A program made the translations under genes and the position numbers. Below the pieces are notes generated by a model. That model saw only the letters and a program-made list of their open reading frames with translations. It had not been told where the DNA came from and made no database searches. From Taxillus chinensis (lineage: Eukaryota > Streptophyta > Magnoliopsida > Santalales > Loranthaceae): 64,000 bases of DNA. The DNA is taken from NCBI GenBank assembly GCA_023512835.1, contig CM042087.1, positions 47,581,682 to 47,645,681 of the forward strand. Reading direction: 5' to 3'. This document shows positions 12,345-24,929 of the stretch, piece after piece (position 1 is the first letter of the stretch; the number at the start of each line of letters is the position of its first letter).

Positions 12345-12440
12345 TCTAGGAAGTAGAGGTTTTGGATAGTGGCGATCACGATGTCGAGCACGTCCTTCAG
12401 CAGCGGCGTTGCCAGAATCGCCACCATGTCCGAGAGAGAA
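12345..12440 (-). other. Short open frame of unknown origin fused 5' of the FIONA1 fragment
   Basis: Just upstream of the FIONA1 homology a GC-rich minus-strand frame starts with MVAILATPLLKDVLDIV and runs about 29 codons to a TAG. It does not resemble the usual basic N-terminus of the methyltransferase. It may be a captured exon or chance. Confidence 0.3.
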
Positions 12441-12539
12441 CAGTGAGAGGTTGAAGAATGAAGAGGTAGGGGATGAACGATGCGGTCTGGTTAACGGCGA
12501 TTACTCTCCATTTTCCTTCAAAAACGACGGACGAACTTG

Positions 12540-15500
12540 CGTTTTATTTATTCAAAAATTACCTTAGAGCATTTTTGGATCATTTTTTTATACAAATATA
12601 CACAATAGTTTTTTAATAATATTTTATATTATTTTTTATTTAATAATATTTTTTATAATTTAATATAAAATAAATAAAAATATTATAAAAAATTAATCAT
12701 AGTGAATAAATAATATTTATAAAAAATACTATACAAACTTTATAGAAAAAGTTAAATATATAATATCTATTGTGGAGATGATTTTATAATTTTATAATTT
12801 TTTTCTTAAATATAAAAAAACAAACTTTTATAACAAATTTGGTACTAGTACTCTTACGAGCAAAATAATGCTCACCGATGAATCGGAGGCCTCATTTTGA
12901 AATTTGGGAATACCTATAGTGCAAAAATTAGAGGCAAAGATTGATTTGCATCATTACTTGTTTTTATTAGTTTTGAGAGCTTATTAACAAGTTTGAAACT
13001 AAATTGAAGGAATTATAGGCCAACCCATACACTCATTTGATATCAACTCAATATAAACTCAAAGTTTACCTTAAATATTAACTCATATAATAATTTTAAA
13101 ATTATTATTACGTAATTGGGATCATTGGTTCATAAATATTAGCTATAACACCCATGATTAGAGGTATGCATCTACTTGTCCCATCTGACTCAATTCAAAC
13201 TTAGTCGCTAACATCAAATAAAAAATGTACAAATGATCGAGCTGGTTGATTTTTTTTTTATTTTATGGTAGGTTAAGTTTGTTGGTAGGTGAAAATGCTC
13301 AAACTCACTACTTATCCGATCTATTGCACCCTATCATAAAAATAAAATAAACCTTATCAACTATCTATTAGAAATTAATTTATTATTATTTCTCTCATTA
13401 CAAGAAGCTGAGAGTTATACGGTGATGCCTATAATTATGATTTTATAGCATTATGATTTATAAATTTGACATCTTTTCTCATCTATAGTTATAAATGTTT
13501 AGTAAAAATAATAATATACTTTTGATTATAATTATTTTATATTTTATACATTTAATTTTTATAGTATATGTCATTTAATTATTAACTGGTAAATGATGAT
13601 TGACACCCATTAAACTCACTGGCTAGCCCCCACTAAAAATTTAATAGTTTCGCTGATTATTGAGGCTAACAGGTTGATTGAAATGTGAAAAAATTAGTCA
13701 TTCGTTAATAGTGAGTCGGTTGATAATTTAGCTATTGACTCGATCCTAGTTGATCCATGCACACTCCTATTCCATTATAATCTAACACGATTTGAAATCA
13801 AACTTATATAAAAATTGTATTTCGATATTAATTAGAATCAATACTTAATAAGAATATCGGGCCTAAGTCACTCATTGGCCCATTGAAAAAATGAGTTTAG
13901 ACAACTAATAGAGTTGTATTCATGGCATACCAAGAGAATTATGAACTTTTTTCTCTTTTTCCGGCTGTAAGATTAGAGGAAATAATCTTAATTGAATAAG
14001 GATATAAAGATATTCATAAAAATAGTTATAATATAATTTATATTATTTTTTAAATTACAAAATAATAATATAATAAGAAAACTATTAAAATTTAAACTAA
14101 TATTAATTAAATAAATTATTTCAAAAATTACAATGTATAACAAACAAATGTTCAATTCATAGATTATTTTATATTTGGAGTAATACTTTTCAAACAGTAG
14201 TTTAAATCTACATTGAAAATTTCTTCAAATCAAGACAAAAACAAACAAAACGAAAACTATGCCAAATAACAGTACGATAATTTTTTTAATTTAATAATAT
14301 AATTGAAAAGTTTGAATCACTAGTGGGTAGTTTTTTTTTTTTTCGTTCCAGAAAATTATATACTTTTTAGAGTTTTAGTCCAACAAGTTGTTTGTAGTTC
14401 AGGTTGAATGCACTGTATTCAAATACGTTGTAATACTCTAATAAGTTATTATATATTTATATATAAATTTATATATAAACTTTAATGTAATTATTACAGG
14501 ACTTGTATTAATAATAATAAATATATAATTTATGTAATAATTATATAAATTATAATAATTTTAATATAAGTTATTTGTATAAGTTTTTATATAATTATTA
14601 TATAATATCTTCATTTTATTAAATGTTTCTTTTATGCGGAGAGTTGGGCTTGGACTTCAAGCTACTGTTTGAAAAAATACATGGCAAATTAGGTTTCAAG
14701 TACATTAAACCGCAAGCACATACTCTTTAATTGATCAAAAGATGTAAAAATAAGATAGAATTTTGCAGTTTAAAGTCACAGCGTTGAACTTGCTCATGAC
14801 ATGAAATTGCAGTCAATTCAAACCTGAATTTATAGACTCAAATTTTAAAAAGTACCATATTTTTATGACGAAATAAAAAACGAGCTATGTTATTTTATAT
14901 TCAAGGTTTATACTTTAAAGTGAAAGTTAGATTAACAAGCTTAAATTGCAATTTTATACATTAATTTTATCTCTCTCGTCCTCATCCTGATAAAAATCAA
15001 TATAAATTAAAAATTTTAAAAATAATATTAATTTTTGAAACATTTAAACGATATTATTAAATTTAATTAAATTATTCACCATTAAATCGGACAAGCAGTA
15101 CTCAATTGGTTCTGTTTTAGTTTTGAAATCCTCAAAAAATCAATTTTTCTAATCCATTTTATCTTACGGTTTGATGGCCCTCCATAAATTTAGTCTGGAT
15201 TTTTATTTATTTTTTTCCCTTGCAAATCGGCACTCCATAAATTAAATATAGTCTCAATCTGGTGGTCAGTTCAGATCAATTCATGTTTTATTGTGCTTTG
15301 GCCCATGCGGCATAACCGGTCCATACCTTGTCGTCGGCTCACCACCCCATTGAGATCAATAAAACAGAAAACGAAAAAGTCAAACCAAACAAAATGAAAA
15401 CAACAAACCGAATCAATCATAGAAGAAAAATTACACTGAATGGAGTTTTCTTTCATGGTGATAATACAGCATCCAACTTTTATAAACGAGCAAGGGTCAT

Positions 15501-15690
15501 TACAAAACGAAAGCAACTAGTTTCATCTTAAATATTAGATTTTCCTCTGACAGAGAACAAAGAATAATGTTTTTTTTAAAAAAGTTAAGCGCCTGCACAC
15601 AGTACACACACACATATATAATATTATGGTGTTTTTATTGTATATATAATAGGATGGGATTGGGATTAGAAAGGAAGGAGGAAAAGAAAT
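12540..15690. other. AT-rich intergenic, no gene recognised
   Basis: About 3.1 kb of strongly AT-rich DNA with no meaningful open frame. The small frames at 15271-15531 are unsupported. No named element was identified. Confidence 0.45.
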
Positions 15691-15697
15691 GAGTCAG

Positions 15698-17063
15698 TCA
15701 AAAAGGCAGTGCGGAGTGGACAGAAGGAGCATGTCCATCCTTCATCACCTCGTATGCCTTTGCCCTCTGCATCATAAAACAACAACATCCTTAATTAATA
15801 CATTATCAACATATAATTAAAGTAGCTGTTAAATCAACCAACAAATTCATTTTATGTCCAGTTAACATTTTGAGGTCAAGTCTCCACCTGCATCTTCTCC
15901 ACCGCATCAGATTCCGAGTTGAAATCGTAAAACATGCTCGCTGCAGTGAGCTTCATTGACAAAAACTGATTACAGAATCACAAAACGTACACATTAATTA
16001 CTTCTAAACATCACGAGTCCTCACTCTCTTACTAAAAAAAAAACAAACAGAAAACATCAGTTGTTGGTTAAACATGCACATAATATATCTTTAACTTGCC
16101 TCACCTCAACTTGATTCTCAAGTGATTGGACATAACTAATGATTTCGTCTAACATTACAGCCATGCCCATAGTCTGCAAATCCAACAGCCCAATTCAGAA
16201 GCATAAACAAACAACGTTCTTTCCACTGCAGCGTGATATTATTACCTTATAGCATCCAGGGACAATGTTTCGCAAGCACTTCAGTTTCTCATTGATTTTG
16301 CCTCTTCTGGCCTGAATCAAACAGCAGAACTTTTAATTATTTGAAAAAGAGGAAAACAAAAAAGAAAATGAAATGGATTATAGAGATCACGCTACCCTTT
16401 CTGCCAGGCTATGACTGTCAGTAGCTTGGCCTCTTCTAGCTCTCACATGCACCACTTCCTTTGGTTTGCCCATTTCTTCCTTCTGATTACTAGAACTGCC
16501 TCTCACTCTTTTTCCTCTTCTCGAACTCTGCATAAAGGCAAACAAGCAAACATCAGTCCACTAAAATTTCGCATATACTAAATTGGGCGGATTATTGAAA
16601 TAGAGAATTCTACTTGGAACCATAATTTCAATTCCATTTTTGGTTTGATTCTCAATCGAAATAGGCAAGCTGAAGTATTTCGTACGATTACATCTTTCCA
16701 CTGTCCATGGCAGGGTGCGGATAAATTTCCACCACTGCTGCTTTCTGATACATCCGGGCAGCTCCTTCTTATACTACAGTGGAGTTCTTCCTCCGTGGGG
16801 GCAGTGAGCTTTTGGGAACTCTGATCAACAGCTGTATGGGACATTCCGGGGTTATTTTCCCCCAAGATTCCAGGGAATTGGGAAAAGAGGAAGTTTTCAT
16901 TGGAGAAGCCCTCAAGGTTGTGGAGACTCAGTTGTGGAGTGTCCACAGTAGTGCTTGGTTCAATCAGCTCTGGGAACGGGGTCATAAATTCTGCGTTTGG
17001 GTCGATGTAAGGAAAAGGGAAAGTTGGTTTGAAGCTCTGGAAGTCAATTGGGAAGTCAGCCAT
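15698..17063 (-). CDS. BEE3: BEE1/BEE3-type bHLH transcription factor
   Basis: Six exons (minus strand): 17063-16614 (or ending at 16692), 16527-16396, 16311-16246, 16173-16105, 15965-15888 and 15766-15698; 287 residues, or 261 with the shorter exon 1. All later exons are phase 0 with GT-AG ends. Exon 1 has the family N-terminus (MADFPIDFQSFKPTFPF) and DVSESSSGG. Exons 2-4 give VVHVRARRGQATDSHSLAER, then ARRGKINEKLKCLRNIVPGC, then TMGMAVMLDEIISYVQSLEN. Exon 5 gives FLSMKLTAASMFYDFNSESD. The basic region keeps the His-Glu-Arg residues needed for E-box/G-box binding, so this should bind DNA. BEE proteins are nuclear activators induced by brassinosteroid that promote cell elongation and act with the CIB/HBI subgroup. 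The gene is intact. A TATA-like box lies at 17151-17160. Confidence 0.93.
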
Positions 17064-17148
17064 AGAGTTTTAAATCGGAATCAAAGGATGTTGGCTGCTG
17101 GCTTAGAGGCTAAGCGGCCATTTAGATAATGAAAACTAATGAGATAGC

Positions 17149-17160
17149 GCCATTTATAGG
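17149..17160 (-). promoter_or_regulatory. Candidate TATA box of the bHLH gene
   Basis: On the minus strand the sequence reads CCTATAAATGG, ending about 85 bp upstream of the ATG at 17063, a suitable distance for a core promoter with a short 5' leader. Confidence 0.55.
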
Positions 17161-17558
17161 GACTGATTTCAACCAAACTATGCACATGTAGATTAACATT
17201 CTCATAATTATTGTTTTAAGAAAAGAGAAGAAAATAAAAATGAAGCAGTATCATTGATAGACGTGGCTCTAGGTACTTCCGGGGTTTTGTCTCTAGTGTA
17301 GGACCATCTTGTGTCCAAATGGCATTCCTTATATTTTCCATGCATTTCATCGAGGCCTGTATTGAGTCAGGTAAGGAATGAATGAGCTTTGTTAAAAACT
17401 TTCCCTTCATACTTACCATGTGAAGTTTGGCTTTGGCTTATGGCAAATGCAACTTCTTTTTTTGTGAATTTAAAATCTCATGGGAAAAATATAAAGTGTT
17501 TGTTGAAAACTGTTAACTAGCACGCTACCATCTTTGTGAACATCTTCAATGCATAAGC

Positions 17559-17700
17559 TATAAGAAAATTTTATTTAAATTTATCTCAAATGTATTAACT
17601 ATATGAAAAGCCATAGCAATAAATTTATCCTTACTATTCCAATGTTGCCCCCTCCTCCCTAGCACCCCTCCCCTCTTCACGTTGCCCCCCTCCCCAATTT
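17559..17700. repeat. Dispersed repeat with C-rich core (family shared with 52990-53440)
   Basis: The words ctcaaatgtattaactatat and gaaaag-c-atagcaataaattta are near-identical to 53048-53100, and both are followed by a C-rich segment (ccccctcctccctagcaccc here). Confidence 0.5.
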
Positions 17701-17709
17701 TGGATTTAA

Positions 17710-20200
17710 GATTTAAGATAAGGGAAAAACAGATGAAAAGAAAGTTTTATTATATTAATCATCAATTTGCCTTTCATGTCTATATATTATTTTGGATGAA
17801 GAATGAGATTATGAGGATAATTTTAAAAATAATGTTATTATGCATTTTCCGCTGATTTTCACATCAAAACAAGGGAAAAACAAATAAGTAAAAATAAAGG
17901 GATGGTTGGTTAGGCATGGAAAAAGGATAAAAAGGAAATTGTATTATATTTATTATCAATTTTACCTTTCATGTCTAAATATTATTCTGAATGAAGAACA
18001 AGATTGTAAGGATAATTTTGAAAATAATGTTACTATACATTTTCGATCGATTTTCACAGCAAAATCCATGTGAAAATTTTTCACACAACCTGAGATTAGT
18101 TTTTACATTTTTTGTAGCTCCTACTTGTTTTTCACTAATTTTTCATATCTCCTGTTTTTCCGAATGTACCATGCAAGGGTAACTCATTTCTATATTTGCT
18201 TAAGTATTAGAATCCAAAGCCAACATACTAAAATCATTTGGCTGTAAAAAAGAAGTTATCCTTAAATCTATATTTAACTATACTTAATTGGTAACTTTTT
18301 TAGTAGAGGATAATTTTAATATATTTTTCTTAGGTGACAACATATATAATATATATGATTAAAAATTGTAGATAAGATGAAATATGAAAGAAGTGAGTAA
18401 AAAATATAATATACTCTGATATCATATTAGAATTCAAGACTAAAATCTTAAAACCAATTAGCTTAGTAGAGATTACTTTTGATATATATTAAGCTATACT
18501 TAATGGGTAGTTTACTTTTACTGTTATGGGCACATACTTTTACACACCTTATGCTTCACACCCGCATGCATGTCGAGCATGTCCATTTCCCTATTCCCAA
18601 TGGCTGATCAGAACTAATTAAAGTCTAGTTATCTTTCAGCCGAACTACAATGGGTCCACACATTAGTGTTCTGTTTAGCTCATTAATGGCTTTGATACCA
18701 ATGCCGTGCAAAGTTGGGATTCATTCCTCCCGGCCTCCCGGACAAGGAATGTGGGTAAAATACGTTCTGGGATGAATACATCGATGATAAAATTCATGAT
18801 CAGAGACGGGGACCGGCCGGGGTCCCCCAAGTTTGGAAAAACGCTTACAGGTAGTTTTACTATTTTAGTGAACCACGTAACGTGATTGTTGATTGTACTG
18901 GTTTTTAGTTTTGTGATGTTTCATCTTGTTCTCTGCATCCTAATTGCAGGTGACGGTGTTGCGCAGTTCTCGAGTTGATGCTTGTTCGGTAGGCTGGTCT
19001 TAGTGTGGCGTGACTCTAGCAGTTGGGACTACAGATGGAAAAGTTGAGGTTAGACATTACTGATTATTGTGACCTCACCTGCATAGTGTAAACATTAAAC
19101 AGTCGGTCAGTAGCCAGTACTCTTGTTTTCCACCGACCCACCTACTGAAAATCTCTCTCTTGTTTTCCACCGTGTCACTAGCACTGCGGAGGATATTAGC
19201 GTGGGTTTTAGAAGACACGCCTAATAGTCAGAAAGCAGGTATTAGGCTGATATGGTGAACTGGTAGACTAAATAGTAGTAGGATCCTCTCCCTGAAACAG
19301 AGCAAATTTCTTTTTTTAGATCCCTTTAAAAACCTACCCATGTAGAAAAAACAACGAATAATTAAACGCAATTAACTTGACTACTTGTTGGTGTTTGTCG
19401 GTTTATATTTTTTTTAAGCGACACATACATCATACATTCACAAGTATACATCGTCTCTACTCTCTATTTCCCACTGTGATGATTTGATTTCAATAATTGT
19501 CGTTTTGGTAAAATTTGTATCTCAGACTTAACTCCCAGACACAACCTTCCATAGTAAGCACTGTCAACATACCCGTATGTAACAAATTGTACTAAAATAG
19601 AGGAGAAAAAAAAATCAATCCAATTCAATTTGGAAAATAATAACAAAAATTAAATATGGCAGTTTAGTCAATAAAACTAATTTATAATTCGAAGCCTTTA
19701 CTTATGTACTGGTATGAGATGTTATTCAATTCATATGAGTTTTCTAAATCTTTATATTTTTTAAATATGAAGATAAATTTTAAAAAACTCTACAACATGC
19801 TCACATTTAGATTCCTAAAATAAGTTTAGAGATGAAATAAATAATGCTTCCCTGTAGATTCACTATTTGTTCCAAATTTTTTTTTAAATTTTTTATATTT
19901 TATTTGATCCTTATATTGTTAAATGGTTATAATAAGTATTAGAAAGAAAAAAAAGTAATAAGATATATAAATATTATTTAATATGATAGAAAAATTATAA
20001 AGAACGTATATTTTTTAAAAAAATTAATAAAATTTAGGTTAAATTTTTAAAGAGTATTATTTTTAATTAAAATTTGAGAAAAATTTTAGAAAATCCAATG
20101 TCAAAACATTAATGACGTCCTACATTATGTAACCGGCCCCTACATAATAATTTTCCCAAATGATAATAATAAAGATAATAAATATCAAAACATAATAAGT
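17710..20200. other. Intergenic, no gene recognised
   Basis: This holds a partial duplication: an 80-100 bp block at about 17700-17870 recurs at 17878-18060 (shared words aagggaaaaac, tttcatgtctatatattatt and ttttgaaaataatgtta). The stretch 18540-19290 is less AT-rich but shows no recognisable coding sequence. Confidence 0.4.
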
Positions 20201-20209
20201 ACATGCTTT

Positions 20210-20720
20210 TAGTCTCGGAAGTAAATGGTTGTCTCCTCATGTAGTTGCTTTAGTAGTGGATGGTTTGAGGGAACTCCACGGTTAAGCGAGGACGTGACTA
20301 GAGCAATTCTAGGATGGGTGCCCTTTGGGCTGCCCATCCACGAAAGTATTTTCTTGTGAGCTAAGCAACTCCAACTAAGGGGTGGAGGTGAGTCGAGGGA
20401 AACCAGCTCTGGGGAGTTGGGTGGACGGCCTTTAGGGCTTTGACCTGGGAACGGACTCACTCGCGAGCCATATCATATTCCTAGGCTTCTCGGGCCATAG
20501 AAACCCTTGTGGGATGGCTAAAGGTCTACACCAAACGTCGACAGCACAATACTAGGGGGGCTACATGCGGTAGATAATAAAAGTGGGAGAAGGCTAAATA
20601 TCAAGCCGCGGATGAGAAACCTCCACGTGACCAACTAACAGATAACAAATGCGACCAGATTCCAAAAGTAAATGGTTGTCTTTGCACTTGGGGCAACAAC
20701 GCAACTAGTGATGTACATGT
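20210..20720. other. GC-richer block of unknown origin, bracketed by a 16 bp direct repeat
   Basis: The block differs in composition from its AT-rich flanks and is bounded by aagtaaatggttgtct at 20219 and again near 20667. The 83-codon minus frame (20209-20460) is Pro-rich and unrecognised. An inserted repeat is likely; the class is unknown. Confidence 0.35.
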
Positions 20721-21567
20721 CAATTTGGCTCTCTCCGAGGTAAAACCCTTTTTAACGGAAAAAATGATTATTTTTGTATCGTAAGTAAATGACCTTGATA
20801 AGCTATTGCTCCTAATACTAACTTAAGAGGACATCTCAATGAAGAGAATAGTAAAGGACTTTATTTTTCAAGTGAATGATTGTAAATCCATAAACATGGC
20901 ATGAGTGGTTTATTTATTAAGCAAATGTAATTATTTTATAAAAGTAAATTAGGCTTATAATAAATAAGTATATTATTAATAGGACAAAATAATGGTCATG
21001 TAAGACAATTAAATTGAACTTGTTTTTTAATCAACCTCATCCACACAAAATCTCTATATTATTATTATTATTAGTTTGAAAAGACATTAACTCAAAATTA
21101 CACTTTTTAGGCTCTATTGAAATCAAAATTTTAATAAAACCGACTTAAATTTAAGTTAGTACTATTAACTCTTTATTTATTAAAATATTATATTTATTCT
21201 CATTATATTTACTTTTATATTTTATTTATTTATTTTTGATTTAAAAGAATGAATAAATAATTTTAAAAACAATATTTTAATTAATAAATAATTAAAAAAA
21301 CTGAAAAGTAAATTTTTTTAAAATAATTTATTATAATAAAAAATAATACTTTTAATTATTTTAAAGAGCTAATTTTAATTAGATTATAGTGAATACTCTA
21401 AAAATATAGAGGTGCTACTGGCATGGATTTATCAAGCTAAAAACATCATAACAAATCTAGCCATTTTTTACTTTATTGTTTGATCCTTTCAATCGTATTG
21501 TAATAATGATTTATTTGTATTATTTGACAATTAAGGGAAATGTATAGAAAGTGACTATCACTGTGGA

Positions 21568-21645
<78 letters not shown>
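21568..21645. repeat. Compound (TA)n(GA)n microsatellite
   Basis: About 22 bp of TA followed directly by more than 50 bp of uninterrupted GA. Confidence 0.95.
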
Positions 21646-21648
<3 letters not shown>

Positions 21649-22202
21649 TACAGTTTCCAACCCCATAACTAAATGTTTTCACCATGGGTGAATTCATGTT
21701 GTTATTAGGATGTTGTACTTAATCGGTTTTCTTTTAATATTATAATAATTTAAAAATTACAAACTCTAGTAAGTTTTTTAATTTGATTACATTGTAAGTT
21801 AATTTTAATATATGGGTCAGTTAAAAATTTAAGAAGATTTGATTTATAGTTAAAAAGCTGAGGCCATTAGGCCAATATGAGAAAATTATGTAAGCTAGAC
21901 GATTAAATTGAAAATAATTATTATATTCCAGCTTCGAAGTTTTAGCTCTAGTTAACATTGGACTAAAACTTAGCTAAATTATTATTATTATTATAAAATT
22001 TAGTTATTTTTTTATAACCTCAAATAATAAGTTTAATAATTCTTTAGTTATTTTAATAAAATATTAATTTATTTCACTAACTGCACTATCCGAACTCCGA
22101 AGAAGGTGAGATAGATATGGTCGGTCAGGGGACGAGCGATCGAATGAAAATAGGTGGGAATTGGGACGGGTAGTCTAACAGGGACGGGCAGGGGACGAGG
22201 CA

Positions 22203-22211
22203 GGGACTTGG
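22203..22211 (+). repeat. 9 bp target-site duplication, left copy
   Basis: gggacttgg, identical to 22492-22500, immediately abutting the MITE. Confidence 0.9.
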
Positions 22212-22491
22212 GGACGCGAGTTCGCTGCAGCGGAAGGAAAACGCCGCACGGTGCGAAAAAAATTAAAAAAATTAAAAATAAATTTGTTCAGTTTTTTTAA
22301 TTTTAATTTTTTGTAATTATATTTGTGCGAAATCTAACCGTTAGATTGCTATAAAATTTTACAGGAGTGACATACACTACATAAATATTACATCTAACGG
22401 TTGATTTTTGAAACAAACAATAAAAAGTTAACAAAAAATCCAAACGCCGCACGGTGCGGCGTTTTCCTTCCGCTGCAGCGAACTCGCGTCC
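22212..22491. mobile_element. 280 bp Mutator-type MITE with perfect TIRs and 9 bp target duplication
   Basis: The element starts GGACGCGAGTTCGCTGCAGC and ends with its reverse complement. The terminal inverted repeats match perfectly for 38 bp, and for 44 bp with one mismatch. Inside each TIR a cgccgcac/gtgcg word folds into a subterminal hairpin. The core is AT-rich with a small palindrome (aatctaaccgttagatt, 22331-22347) and no coding capacity. The 9 bp direct repeat gggacttgg flanks it exactly. Long GC-rich TIRs plus a 9 bp duplication are the mark of Mutator-like (MULE) elements, so this is a non-autonomous copy that needs a transposase elsewhere. Perfect TIRs and target duplication indicate a recent insertion. 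Confidence 0.92.
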
Positions 22492-22500
22492 GGGACTTGG
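22492..22500 (+). repeat. 9 bp target-site duplication, right copy
   Basis: gggacttgg, identical to 22203-22211. Confidence 0.9.
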
Positions 22501-24925
22501 ATGGTGGTTGGGTTGCGGACTTGGACAACAGATGAAGCTGCGGTTGTCTGGGAGAATTACAACTGAAAAGGAATTACTAGCGATAAAAAGTAAAAAGTAA
22601 AAAAAAAGAGTTAATACTTTTGACTCGATTAGCTAATTTAATATACTGTAGCATTAATGAATTTAGTGAAAATATTTTTTAAATACGTTAACTATATTTT
22701 GACATTTGACGTCTTACACTCTCTGACTTTGGCCAAATGTATAAATTAGGCAACAAGCAGCATTGTAATTGGTTACATAAGGTCATCAATATATCCTAAA
22801 GCACACTTGGTTAGCTTCCTTGTAACACGGAATTTTTACTACACTTTTTTTAAAAATCAATGCTTATATATAAAATCTAATGGAGGTTTTGGGCCTTTGG
22901 CTATTCATAGCTCTTTGATAACTTGATTGATGTTCGTCTAAGTATAATAATAATAATAATAATATTTATTTATTGATTTTAACACTATCGATAGAGCAAA
23001 CTTTATTTGATTCAACTCAATAATAGATACTCCAATTGTACATACTCTCAATCCTTACATATCTTTCCCCCAATTCCAACCCAAACTCTAGCTCTCAAAT
23101 GGCTCCTTAAATGGCTCTTACCAATTGTTTTGAAATGTTACGTTTATGCATTTTTTTTCATATGTTCTTAATTTGTGGCAGTTCTTGTTAGGACGTAGGG
23201 GAGGAAACAGGAGGAGGAGAGCTAAGGGCGTCGGTAAACCGGTGGTCGGAGGAGTGAGGAAAAAGAAAACAAAGAAAAAAACAATAAAAATAAGTTTTTA
23301 GTTTTTGTATTTGAGTATTATTTGTTTTTAAAAACAGAAAATAAAAATACTCTCCACAAAATAAAAATATTCAAATATAGAAAATATAATTTAGAAAAAG
23401 CTTCCTAAAAGGTGTATCATAACTCAGCCACAAAATAAGACGAGGAGGATAAATACACCCATAAAAAAACTAAATATATTCACTAAATATATTTAATCTC
23501 TTATAAAATTATAAAAATGTTTTTAAATAAATAATTATTTTTGAATAATATTAAAATATTAATATTAGGTTATAAATTAAATATTCGAATATTAATTTTT
23601 AAATATTATATTTATATTCTAAAAATATTTTTCGAATACTAATTTAAATTTTTTATTATCATTTGTTCAAAAATAATTATTCAAATATAAATTTAATATT
23701 TGGAAAATATTTTTAAATATTTAGTCTTTATTTGAATAATATTTTAAAATATTTATTTTAAAATATTATATTAATATTTAAATATTTAATTAACTTTTTT
23801 ATTTTTTTTTAAATATTTTAATCATTTGGTGAGTGCTAGGGATGGCGGTTTTAAGGATCCATGGCCTATAAAATATGAGGCATATAATGGTTCGGCTGGA
23901 AAATCTAACTCTAGGTTCGTTCAAGTTTTATAGGGAATAGGGGTATGGGCTTCTCCGACATGCGTGCATGGACCGTGTGCAACCTTTGCATGGCTGTGGC
24001 TGTAAAGATGGCTACTTCCCCAATATGGAAACGAAATCAACCACAAAGTTGGAGTCCTCTGATTATTGCAATTGCCAAACTATGGACTCACAATGGGCCG
24101 TGGAATGTGTCAAACTGAGAGAGCATTATTGAAAAGTCCAATGGTTGGTTGTTACTGCAATTGGCAATTTCGTTTTGTCAAAAGTAATAATTTAATGCGT
24201 ACCGGATGGGGTCTTAAAAAAGTGGAGGGGAAGGAGTTCATAGGGAGATCGATGCCAGCTCCTGTTTTCGGTACCCATTTTTATGATTCATATTTCTTGG
24301 GATTCTACATTCTACGAACAAAAGTAGCTCGCATTTGCGACAAGCCATACGCACATCGCACGTGGTAGCGGCAAAGTTTTTAACGAACTCAATTTCCCCC
24401 CTTCCCTATAGCTTACCAGCACCTACACATACGGACAGAGTCCACAAGCTTTGAAGAGCCACGTCTAACAATGACGCTTTCCTTTTCTTCTAAAAAAAAA
24501 TAAAAAATCTATGTGTGTAATTGTCAATCTACATAATTTAAATACTTTGGTTGAAATCAATCTATATAATTGGTAATTCAAGAGTGTTCATTATCCGATA
24601 CTAGCTAGAAATTAGGAACATCGATCAAGAGTAGAATCCACCCACGACCAAAGGCGTCGAGCAATATACCCATAGCAGGAGATAGTCGACAGTGTCACCA
24701 ACGAGCTGAACACGAGCTGCAGGACAATAGCAAACTTAAGCAAGAGTGACATTGGTGTTAAAGATTAGAAGTGATTGGTCAAACCAAAAACAACCGGTCA
24801 TACAAAAAACAACGCCAAACAAAAAAAACCATTCGAGGGAAGAAGTAGTTTCAAACAAAATGCCACTATCATTAGAAGGACTGACTTATCATGGAGAGTT
24901 GATAAAAGGAAGATACAAAGAATTA
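22501..24925. other. Intergenic, no gene recognised
   Basis: The stretch 23200-23400 is a G-rich patch followed by an A-rich one, somewhat like 56840-57300. 23450-23820 is almost pure AT. An unrecognised 100-codon plus frame lies at 24066-24368; without homology I do not call it a gene. Confidence 0.4.
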
Positions 24926-24929
24926 ACCA

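Noticed and set aside
24066..24368. 100-codon plus-strand frame as a gene
   Set aside because: No family resemblance, no splice-consistent extension and no neighbouring exon.
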